DNA from: Micavibrio sp.
GTDB taxonomy: Bacteria; Pseudomonadota; Alphaproteobacteria; Micavibrionales; Micavibrionaceae
Direction of reading: 5' to 3'
NCBI GenBank assembly: GCA_030824805.1
Contig: JAPJRC010000054.1
Location: 1-14,627, forward strand
DNA length: 14,627 nucleotides
The notes under the pieces are model-generated. The model worked only from the letters and a program-made list of their open reading frames with translations. It was not told where the DNA came from and searched no databases. Positions 5,571-11,909 of this stretch are shown here, piece by piece. Both the position numbers and the translations under genes were made by a program. Position 1 is the stretch's first letter; each line of letters starts with the position of its first letter.

Positions 5571-7774
5571 ATAAAAAATCACCGCAAGCAGGTTATACAC
5601 TTGTTGAAATCACTGTGGTTATGCTTCTGATCGGCATATTTGCCGGTGCGGGTTTGCATCTCTGGAGTATCTATCAATTGAATCAAAGATCAGAAGCCAC
5701 CGAAGTAAGCCGCATACGAGTAAGCGCATATCTCAATGACTTTAAATCTCTATATGGAAGATATCCTTGTCCCGCACGTTATGATGCCAGAAGAGAAGAT
5801 GCAGATTATGGCGTAGAAGGAGATTGTACGGTAGTTTCGGTTCCACCAGGATCCTGTTCGAATGGTTACTGCGTAGAAGAAAGCGAACGGACGGTTACTT
5901 TGCCCGATGGCAGCGTAATTACGCCGCGTGTGCGCCGAGGTGCCCTACCATTTAGAACTTTGTTTATGCCTGAAGAGTATTCATATGACGCGTATGATGG
6001 ACGTTTTAGCTATGCGGTAACGGAAATTCTTACGAACTGGAGAACTTTTAATGTTACGCGCGGAGGTATCTCTATAATAGATCATGTCGAACCGGCTCCA
6101 CATTCTGTGGTAGACCCGCCTGCCAGCGCGCTTTATTTTGTATTCAGCCATGGTAAAGACAATGTCGGGGCTTATGACATACATGGTAATCTCATGTCAG
6201 AATGTGGCGGCACTATGCTGGACAATGAGAATTGTAATACAGATTCCGTAAACAGATTTGCTATCTATCGCAGTTCCTTACAAAGTGAAGCGCCTCTTGA
6301 TACAGTTAACGCAGGCGCGGTTGTGCCTGGCGGTGGCGGCGCGGCTGTGAATGCAAATAAACATTATGATGATCATGCGGATTTCCGGGGCTTAGTTGCA
6401 CAACCCATTTTTAAAATATCGGATACTGATCCCGACAATATCCATGATGTGTTGACGGCAGATAAGATATTAACTGTAGGACTTCTGCGTGGAGAAAACG
6501 CAAAGTTAAATGTTACAGGTAATCTCAGAACGGTAGATACGCAATCAGTTGAACTTTGCCAAGGCGGCGTAAGTAATCAATGTTTCGAACCCTACTTGAT
6601 TGGTGGTACGGGCATGCATTGCCCCAATGGAGAGTTTGCGCGAGCCATAGGTGACAACAGATTTACTTGTGATGATGATTTACCACCCGTTGACTGCGTA
6701 AATAAAGGTGGTCGTTTTATCATAGGGATTGATTCCAATGGAGAGGCTATCTGTGGCGACATCGGTAGAAGCTGTGCTGCCACGAGCAGAACGCTTTGTG
6801 GTGTCAGCAGACCCTTGCCAAGAACACAGAGCGGTCGTTCTGTCACATTGACTGGCGGCTCTTCCTACACGGAAGTCTGGACGTGCAATGATGGCACATG
6901 GTCCAGAACATCGACCTCCGGCGTTTGTAACTGCACACCGAGCAGCAGAACAACGACTTCGGGCTGCGGCACAGGCTACAACGGTACCCAGACAACGACA
7001 ACCACCACTGTATGTCCGAGCGGCCAAACAACGACAACCACCAACAGATCCCAGTGCACATGCACAGGCTACACAGAAACAGGTACGCGCAACTGCACGG
7101 CCCCGCGAACGGGTACGCAAACACGCACCCGCCCATGGACCTGCGTGAACAACACACCGACTGCCGGTAGTTGGTCAGCTTGGGCGCCCCCGTGCGGTTG
7201 CCCTGCGCAACCGCCACAGACAGAATCGGTTTCTTGCCCTCCAAATCAGGACGGTACTGCAACCCGTACAAGAACACTGAATACTACAAACTGCACTTGG
7301 GGCGCATGGTCGTATGATTATTCCAGATGTTCATGCAACACCAGAACAGACACTCGTGACGTTTCTTGTACTTCGCCTGAAACAGGAACAATTAGGGAAG
7401 AGCGTACTTTGCAATGTCCTTCTGCCACATGGAGTTCTTGGACAGAGACTTCAAGAAACTGCACGTGTAACAACCAGTACATTACGCGTCCGGGCCCGAA
7501 TTGCCCTCCGGGACAAGTGGGATCTATAACGGAAAGACGTTATGTTGATTGCCATGGAAATCATATTCCCGGATACAATTGGGAACAAGCCAGCAACACA
7601 TGCGCTTTGCCTCCGACTTACTCATGGAAAACTTTCGGCACGACCACGGGCTCGACGACTGGCAATCCCAGACCCAGAGTGGATGATTCCTGTACAAATC
7701 CCGGAGCTGCAGGATCATGTTACGTTACAGTCGGCGGCGGTTTATTCGATCGATATAATTGCCGCTGCGAGTAA
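5555..7774 (+). CDS. Large prepilin-like protein with tandem cysteine modules
   Basis: The 739-residue product begins with a 13-residue leader and QAG^YTLVEITVVMLLIGIFAG, a prepilin cleavage site with Tyr +1 and Glu +5. It shares with its upstream neighbour the GRYPCPA block followed by YGVEGDC, FSYAVT, SHG..N.GAYD, ENC, SSL.SE, NK.YDD and KLNVTGNLR (from Lys317), in the same order. Cys356-Cys372 and Cys381-Cys400 form small cassettes, Cys407-Cys457 a degenerate module, and residues 458-683 five tandem modules of 43-47 residues with four cysteines each, rich in Thr, Arg and WSxW/WGAW pairs. The tail (684-739) ends with further cysteines. The modules recall thrombospondin type 1 repeats but lack the full signature. 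Arginine is often AGA, unlike the housekeeping genes nearby. The start overlaps the previous gene by 16 bases, implying coupled translation. Likely a disulfide-stabilised adhesive stalk on a pilus tip; function is inference. Confidence 0.82.
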   Translation: MRSTVDKKSPQAGYTLVEITVVMLLIGIFAGAGLHLWSIYQLNQRSEATEVSRIRVSAYLNDFKSLYGRYPCPARYDARREDADYGVEGDCTVVSVPPGSCSNGYCVEESERTVTLPDGSVITPRVRRGALPFRTLFMPEEYSYDAYDGRFSYAVTEILTNWRTFNVTRGGISIIDHVEPAPHSVVDPPASALYFVFSHGKDNVGAYDIHGNLMSECGGTMLDNENCNTDSVNRFAIYRSSLQSEAPLDTVNAGAVVPGGGGAAVNANKHYDDHADFRGLVAQPIFKISDTDPDNIHDVLTADKILTVGLLRGENAKLNVTGNLRTVDTQSVELCQGGVSNQCFEPYLIGGTGMHCPNGEFARAIGDNRFTCDDDLPPVDCVNKGGRFIIGIDSNGEAICGDIGRSCAATSRTLCGVSRPLPRTQSGRSVTLTGGSSYTEVWTCNDGTWSRTSTSGVCNCTPSSRTTTSGCGTGYNGTQTTTTTTVCPSGQTTTTTNRSQCTCTGYTETGTRNCTAPRTGTQTRTRPWTCVNNTPTAGSWSAWAPPCGCPAQPPQTESVSCPPNQDGTATRTRTLNTTNCTWGAWSYDYSRCSCNTRTDTRDVSCTSPETGTIREERTLQCPSATWSSWTETSRNCTCNNQYITRPGPNCPPGQVGSITERRYVDCHGNHIPGYNWEQASNTCALPPTYSWKTFGTTTGSTTGNPRPRVDDSCTNPGAAGSCYVTVGGGLFDRYNCRCE
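6926..7603 (+). repeat. Five tandem cysteine-rich protein modules
   Basis: Encoded residues 458-683 fall into five units starting at Cys458, 501, 547, 592 and 636, closing at Cys683. Each follows C-x-C, 10-11 residues, C, 15 residues (18 in unit 3), C, then 11-16 residues to the next C-x-C. A G-T/S-x-T-like segment lies in the third gap, and a W-x-x-W pair precedes the next C-x-C in units 2, 3 and 4. The DNA has diverged between units, so this is an old protein-level repeat, not a fresh DNA duplication, apart from one 16-base repeat listed separately. Confidence 0.8.
6992..7043 (+). repeat. 16-base direct repeat in threonine-coding segment
   Basis: ACAACGACAACCACCA occurs exactly at 6992-7007 and 7028-7043, a period of 36 bases (12 codons, in frame). 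It encodes the Thr-rich runs in the first tandem module of the large prepilin-like protein and is a candidate site for slippage or recombination that would change length in frame. Confidence 0.7.
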
Positions 7775-7785
7775 TAAGCACAATC

Positions 7786-7811
7786 AAAAGGGCGCTGCGG
7801 CGCCCTTTTTT
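7786..7811. terminator. Bidirectional intrinsic terminator
   Basis: GGGCGC (7790-7795), loop TGCG, GCGCCC (7800-7805) and a run of six T (7806-7811) form a classic rho-independent terminator 12 bases after the stop of the large prepilin-like gene. The AAAA at 7786-7789 extends the stem by pairing with the T run and gives a shorter U tract for transcription from the right. The - strand cpdR stop codon (7812-7810) uses the last two T of the run, so the same hairpin ends both units. Confidence 0.88.
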
Positions 7812-8166
7812 ATGATTTAAGCATTTCGTCTATTTCGCGGGTCAGTTGCCCGAGATGGAAAGGTTTGGAAACGATCTTGTCGTTTTCGCTCGTGGTGTTG
7901 TTCGCCATGGCGGCGAAACCGGTAATGTATACAATTTTCACATTCGGTTGTTTTGCGCGGATGCGGGCGGAAAGTTCTATACCGTCGAGCCCCGGCATCA
8001 CGATATCCGTCAGCAAGAGATCGAACGGCGTTTCCGCGCACTCATATGCCTGCCAGGCTTCAAGACCGTCGGCGCAGGCCGTGACGTTATGGCCTGATTT
8101 TTCAAGCGCACCAGCCAGAAACTGGCGCGTGGAGATATCGTCGTCGGCAAGCAGTATTCTTGACAT
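7810..8166 (-). CDS. cpdR: CpdR-like single-domain response regulator
   Basis: The 118-residue protein is a lone receiver domain. In Caulobacter, CpdR in its unphosphorylated state primes the ClpXP protease and controls its polar localisation, and phosphorylation through CckA-ChpT blocks this, linking it to the cell cycle. Visible here are the acidic pocket (Asp8-Asp10), the phospho-acceptor Asp54 in LLLTDIVMPGLDGIELS, the switch Thr82 in VYITGFAA and Lys101 in SKPFHL. The combination of TDIVMPG.DGIEL, ITGFAA and KPFHL is characteristic of CpdR. The ATG at 8166 is chosen because it begins MSRILLADDD and has AAAGG eight bases upstream; an in-frame ATG at 8265 would add 33 unrelated residues. 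It stands as a single-gene unit between the prepilin pair and glucokinase. Its link to the pilus genes, if any, is unproven. Confidence 0.88.
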   Translation of the reverse strand: MSRILLADDDISTRQFLAGALEKSGHNVTACADGLEAWQAYECAETPFDLLLTDIVMPGLDGIELSARIRAKQPNVKIVYITGFAAMANNTTSENDKIVSKPFHLGQLTREIDEMLKS

Positions 8167-8174
8167 AATCTGAA

Positions 8175-8221
8175 CCTTTGGCGTAGTGCGCAGTATGAAG
8201 AGGCGAAAGCCCTTTTGTCCA
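8175..8221 (-). promoter_or_regulatory. Candidate cpdR promoter and ribosome binding site
   Basis: Read on the - strand, TGGACA (8221-8216) and CATACT (8197-8192) are 18 bases apart and resemble -35 and -10 boxes. AAAGG at 8179-8175 lies eight bases before the ATG. The ribosome binding site is convincing; the promoter is a motif call. Confidence 0.4.
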
Positions 8222-8323
8222 GAAATGTTTGTGGGCTTGCCGGACCGCTTGGCAGAGATTTCCACTTGCGCTTAAGCCGCAGCCGTAAGAGGCTAAACAT
8301 CCGGAAAATTGAACGAGGGTATA

Positions 8324-9286
8324 ATGAGTGCATCCCCCAGCCTGATTGCGGATATCGGCGCCACCAACGCGCGTTTTGCCTTGTGCGGCGACGAGGGTAT
8401 TTACGCCGAAAAGAATCTTTTGTGCGAAGACTATCCGACATTGGTGGATGCCGCGCGTGCCTATCTTCAGGATCTTGGCGGGTTACAGCCGCGCCGCGCC
8501 GCCTTTGCCATCGCCGGCCCCGTGAACGGCGATTATTTCAAGATGATGAACCACAGCTGGGAATTTTCTATCGAGCAAACGCGTCAAACGCTGGGTCTGG
8601 ATTACTTCACCGTCATGAACGATTTCGAGGCGGTGGCCCGCGGCGTGCCGCATCTCGATGCTGCGAGCGTCAAGCAGGTGGGCGGCGACAAAACGCCGGT
8701 GCCGCAATCCGCAATCGGTATTATCGGCCCCGGCACAGGCTTGGGCGTTGCCTCTCTGGTGTGGGCGAACGGTGAATATATCGCGGTGCCGGGCGAGGGC
8801 GGGCACGTGACGATGGCCGCAAAGACGCAGCGCGAGTTCGATCTGATCCGCACACTCCGTTACAAATACCGTCACGTATCGGCCGAACGCGTGTGTTCGG
8901 GTAAGGGTCTTGTGAATCTTTACAACGCCATACGCATTCTCGACGGTCATGAATCGTTGCGCGACAGAACCGCCGAAGAGATAAGCCAGGCGGCGATCGA
9001 AAAATCATGCGCGGTCTGTGAAGAGGCGCTCGACAAGATGATGGGCTTTTTAGGCACCGTGGCGGGCGATCTTGCCGTAACGCTGGGCGCCAAGGGCGGC
9101 ATATATATCGCCGGTGGCATTCCGGCCAAGCTTGGCGGTTACTTCTTCAATTCGCGCTTCCGCACAGAATTCGAGGCAAAGGGGCGGTATGAATCCTTCC
9201 TGCAACCCATTCCAACCTACCTGATCACGCACAAAAATATCGCGTTCGTTGGATTGCAGCACGCCGTTATGACCGGCCAAGTTTAG
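8324..9286 (+). CDS. glk: Glucokinase
   Basis: Glucokinase phosphorylates cytoplasmic glucose with ATP to glucose 6-phosphate, feeding glycolysis, the Entner-Doudoroff route or glycan synthesis. The 320-residue product matches the proteobacterial Glk family in length. The phosphate-1 motif is LIADIGATNARFAL (7-20), with Ala at a position that is often Gly; the catalytic base Asp100 lies in VMNDFEAVARGVP; the adenosine/phosphate-2 region is IGIIGPGTGLGVA (131-143); the sugar-contact EGGH is at 158-161; and GGIYIAGGI near the C-terminus completes the fold. The ATG at 8324 is preferred over a TTG five codons upstream because GAGG (8315-8318) lies five bases before it. It is transcribed away from cpdR, and its last 20 bases overlap the end of the opposing yjdF-like gene. 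Substrate specificity for glucose is from the family. Confidence 0.92.
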   Translation: MSASPSLIADIGATNARFALCGDEGIYAEKNLLCEDYPTLVDAARAYLQDLGGLQPRRAAFAIAGPVNGDYFKMMNHSWEFSIEQTRQTLGLDYFTVMNDFEAVARGVPHLDAASVKQVGGDKTPVPQSAIGIIGPGTGLGVASLVWANGEYIAVPGEGGHVTMAAKTQREFDLIRTLRYKYRHVSAERVCSGKGLVNLYNAIRILDGHESLRDRTAEEISQAAIEKSCAVCEEALDKMMGFLGTVAGDLAVTLGAKGGIYIAGGIPAKLGGYFFNSRFRTEFEAKGRYESFLQPIPTYLITHKNIAFVGLQHAVMTGQV

Positions 9287-9872
9287 ATAAAAAGATATTG
9301 TGTATCTTTGAGAGGGTGAGCAAAGCGGCTATGGCGCCGATGCCCGCCCACATCATGTCTTTTTGCGTGTCCCACACATCGCCTTGCGAGCCCAGGAATT
9401 CATCCGCGCCGGTCTTGAAAATCATAGCGGCCGCAAATTCGATCAATTCATAAAACGCCGCAATGCCAAGGCATGAGAAAACAATGACAGCAGCCATCCA
9501 TTTGCCCGGTTTTAACGGCGATGTGCGCGCGAGAAGTTCACGTATGGCAATGGCTGGTATGAACCCTTGCGCGAAATGGCCGATCTTGTCGTAATTGTTT
9601 CGTCCCTCGCCGAGGAATTCCATGTAAGGCACACGCGCATAGGTATAATGCCCGCCAACCATAAGAATTACGGCATGCAGAAAAACCAATGCATAAAGCA
9701 AATCCGTCAGGCGAAAGCGCGCGTAACTTGCCATCAAAAGCGGATAGACGATTAGAACGGGCGCCACTTCCATCCACCATGTCGTGCGGTCATACGGCGC
9801 GATGGCGGACCATATAAAAACGGGAATGGTGAGGATAAGGCCGGCAAGCGGTACGCGGTGCGATTGATTCAT
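9267..9872 (-). CDS. YjdF/DUF2238 family integral membrane protein
   Basis: This 201-residue protein is mostly hydrophobic, with about five or six predicted membrane helices, including ones near residues 8-25, 36-48, 58-74, 106-114, 125-147 and 174-186. Between them are conserved-looking polar motifs: GGHYTYARVPY, NYDKIGHFAQGF, FYELIEF and GDVWDTQKDMMWAG. These match the YjdF/DUF2238 family, whose biochemical role is unknown. The start at 9872 is supported by an ATGA overlap with the stop of the upstream metallophosphoesterase gene, implying translational coupling; an in-frame ATG further up (9935) lies well inside that gene. The 3' end overlaps the convergent glk by 20 bases. Being last in an operon with a GT4 glycosyltransferase and an LpxH-like enzyme, it may work in the envelope. 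Confidence 0.82.
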   Translation of the reverse strand: MNQSHRVPLAGLILTIPVFIWSAIAPYDRTTWWMEVAPVLIVYPLLMASYARFRLTDLLYALVFLHAVILMVGGHYTYARVPYMEFLGEGRNNYDKIGHFAQGFIPAIAIRELLARTSPLKPGKWMAAVIVFSCLGIAAFYELIEFAAAMIFKTGADEFLGSQGDVWDTQKDMMWAGIGAIAALLTLSKIHNIFLSKLGRS

Positions 9873-10786
9873 GTCCCAGCATAAGCCGGTTTTAGCGACG
9901 GTGCCAAGCCCGTTGCGTCGTGCGGCGAAGGCCATGTGCGCCGGATAGATGCCATCAGACGATAGGTCATGGACCTGTATTGGGCGGATTCAGCGCTTTC
10001 GATCGGCAATGCGCCTTGCGGCCAGTCTATCAATTCTATCCGTCCCGCCATCGTTTCAACGATTGCGGTGCATTCGCCTTTCAGCCATGCGCCACAATTG
10101 GCGTAGGTGATAGCGCCTATCTTTTTTAGATCGGCAATGTGCGTATGGCCGCAGATTATACCCTGCACATCGCTTCTGCGCGCTTCACGGGCAAGGGCGC
10201 TTTCAAAGTTGTTGAGTATGTTGAGCGCAACCTGTCCGTGGTAGGAAAGAAATTTCGAGAGCGAGAAGCGTTTTACTTTTCCTTCTATCTCGATATTCAA
10301 TGGTTTGCGGCGCTGGAATTTTTCTGCGAAAAAATCATACATACGGTCGCTCCAGCGCGAGAGCCTGCCGCGCAGAATGGCACGGTCGAACTGGTCTCCA
10401 TGAATGACAAGGAAATCATGCCCGCGCGCGGTCTTGTGTATGATTCTGTTTTTAATCTGTATGTTCAGCTTCGCGGCATAGCGCAAGCGTTTCAGTATTG
10501 AAATTTCCCGAACCGCTTCGTCATGGTTGCCGGTTATGTAGACGATCTTCGTGCCTTCATGCGCCTTGCGGAACAATTCATCGAATATCTGAGATACTTC
10601 CTCGGTCCAATACCATCGTTTGTTTAATTTCCAGCCATCGATGATATCGCCGACCAGATACAGCGTTTGCGATTCATTGGTGCGCAGGAAATCGAGAAGG
10701 GCGGAAGCATTGAAGTTTTTGGCGCCGATGTGGAAATCGGACAGGAAGATGGACCGGAAAACCGTCGGTGCTTTATCCTCAATCAT
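9869..10786 (-). CDS. LpxH-like metallophosphoesterase
   Basis: The 305-residue protein carries the calcineurin-like phosphoesterase motifs in order: SDFHIG (Asp17, His19), GDIIDGW (Asp47, Asp50), GNHDE (Asn87, His88), VIHGDQFD and GHTH. These coordinate a two-metal centre. Homologues are commonly annotated as UDP-2,3-diacylglucosamine diphosphatase (LpxH type, lipid A pathway). Caution is needed: many alphaproteobacteria use the unrelated LpxI for that step, and this protein is about 65 residues longer than E. coli LpxH, with a basic, Ser/Ala/Pro-rich tail after about residue 260. It could act on another envelope phospho- or nucleotide-lipid. The gene follows the GT4 gene by 41 bases and its TGA stop overlaps the next ATG. 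A clear ribosome binding site is not seen near the ATG, so the exact start is less certain. Confidence 0.8.
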   Translation of the reverse strand: MIEDKAPTVFRSIFLSDFHIGAKNFNASALLDFLRTNESQTLYLVGDIIDGWKLNKRWYWTEEVSQIFDELFRKAHEGTKIVYITGNHDEAVREISILKRLRYAAKLNIQIKNRIIHKTARGHDFLVIHGDQFDRAILRGRLSRWSDRMYDFFAEKFQRRKPLNIEIEGKVKRFSLSKFLSYHGQVALNILNNFESALAREARRSDVQGIICGHTHIADLKKIGAITYANCGAWLKGECTAIVETMAGRIELIDWPQGALPIESAESAQYRSMTYRLMASIRRTWPSPHDATGLAPSLKPAYAGT

Positions 10787-10827
10787 ACGAGTGCAATCGT
10801 ACCTGATTCTTGCGGTGCAAAAAAGCG

Positions 10828-11853
10828 CTAATCCGTTTCAAGAAACTGCGCTGCGGCCTTGCGCCAACTATAGTGTTTGTTGGCAAAATCCGCACGTTTC
10901 TGCGGATTTCCATGCTCCAAAGCATTATGGGCGGCCTTGGACAAATCCTCGTCCACCGCGCCTAGGAAATCATGCTCGATAATGTCTATCGGTCCCGTGA
11001 CAGGATAGGCGGCGAGGGGGAGGCCGCACGCCATGGCTTCGACCAGGACCATGCCGAACGTGTCTGTTCTGGATGGAAAGACGAACACGTCTGCAGAACG
11101 GTAATGGTCGGCGAGGTCTTTGCCTGTTCTAACGCCGGCAAACACAGCATCGGGATATTTCGATTTCAGCATGTCGGAATCCGGTCCGTTGCCAACAATG
11201 ACTTTCGACCCTTGCCAGTGCATGTCCAGAAAAGATTCCAGATTTTTTTCAATGGCCACGCGCCCGACATACAAGGCAACCGGTTTTGGCAAATTATGGA
11301 ACAGGTTTTTCTCGCCTGTTTTGAAAAGTGTATGATCGATACCGCGCGTCATTCTCTTGATCGGGCAATCGAATCCCCATTCGCGCAACGTGGCTTCGAG
11401 GCTCGGCGTCGCGGCAAAAAGGCAGGACGAGACGGAGTGGAACCAGCGTATGAACTTAATGCCGACCTCGCGCACAGGGTTTTCGAGGAAAGGCATAAAT
11501 TTTGCCGCGCGCTTGGCGGCGTAGTCCGGGAAATGCGTGTGGTAGCAGGATGTGAACTCCACGCCGTAATTCACCGCATATTTACGCGCTGCCAAGCCCA
11601 ACGGGCCTTCCGTTGCGATGTGCAACACATCGGGTTCGAATTCCATGATCATACGGCGCAGGAGATTGTACGGAAAGAATACGAGACGGATCTCGCCGTA
11701 TCCCGGCATGGGGTAGGATTTCGGGAAATCGGCAGGGCCTATCACCTTTACGGTGTATCCCATGCTTTCGAGTTCGGTGCGGAGATATTCATAAGTCCGG
11801 ACGACGCCGTTGACTTGCGGGTGCCATGCATCGCTGACGATCAGAATTTTCAA
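10828..11853 (-). CDS. GT4-family glycosyltransferase (MgtA/PimB-like)
   Basis: The 341-residue product has the two-domain GT-B layout. The N-terminal domain begins MKILIVSDAWHPQVNGVVRT, with the Gly-rich acceptor-side loop, and contains YHTHFPDYAAKR. The C-terminal domain has YVGRVAIEKNLE, VGNGP and FPSRTDTFGMVLVEAMACGLP; the last is the GT4 D/E-x7-E type motif that binds the donor's sugar and diphosphate. It resembles membrane glycolipid enzymes such as mannosyl- or glucosyl-transferases (MgtA, PimB, SQD2-like). Donor and acceptor cannot be read from sequence. The best start is a TTG at 11853: AAGGGG lies six bases upstream and the protein then begins at the first beta strand. A GTG at 11868 is an alternative. 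It heads an operon with an LpxH-like enzyme and a YjdF-like membrane protein. Confidence 0.85.
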   Translation of the reverse strand: MKILIVSDAWHPQVNGVVRTYEYLRTELESMGYTVKVIGPADFPKSYPMPGYGEIRLVFFPYNLLRRMIMEFEPDVLHIATEGPLGLAARKYAVNYGVEFTSCYHTHFPDYAAKRAAKFMPFLENPVREVGIKFIRWFHSVSSCLFAATPSLEATLREWGFDCPIKRMTRGIDHTLFKTGEKNLFHNLPKPVALYVGRVAIEKNLESFLDMHWQGSKVIVGNGPDSDMLKSKYPDAVFAGVRTGKDLADHYRSADVFVFPSRTDTFGMVLVEAMACGLPLAAYPVTGPIDIIEHDFLGAVDEDLSKAAHNALEHGNPQKRADFANKHYSWRKAAAQFLETD

Positions 11854-11872
11854 TGCATACCCCTTCACCTGC

Positions 11873-11901
11873 GTGACTTTTCTGCACAACGACCTTACAC
11901 T
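11873..11901 (+). promoter_or_regulatory. Candidate promoter giving a near-leaderless transcript
   Basis: GTGACT (11873-11878) and TACACT (11896-11901) are 17 bases apart. The -10 box ends 8 bases before the ATG at 11910, so transcription would start at or within a base or two of the start codon. No ribosome binding site is seen before this ATG, which fits. Confidence 0.45.
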
Positions 11902-11909
11902 TGTTCGGT

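Noticed and set aside
6926..7603. A diversity-generating retroelement target in the A-rich, Thr/Asn-rich 3' part of the large gene
   Set aside because: No reverse transcriptase, template repeat or C-type lectin-like terminus is visible in the window.
6926..7603. Nucleotide-level CRISPR or satellite repeat
   Set aside because: The periodicity is in the protein; DNA of the units is divergent and spacing is coding-length variable.
4428..7774. A shufflon-type invertible tip-adhesin system
   Set aside because: No recombinase gene, no inverted crossover repeats and no alternative C-terminal cassettes are seen.
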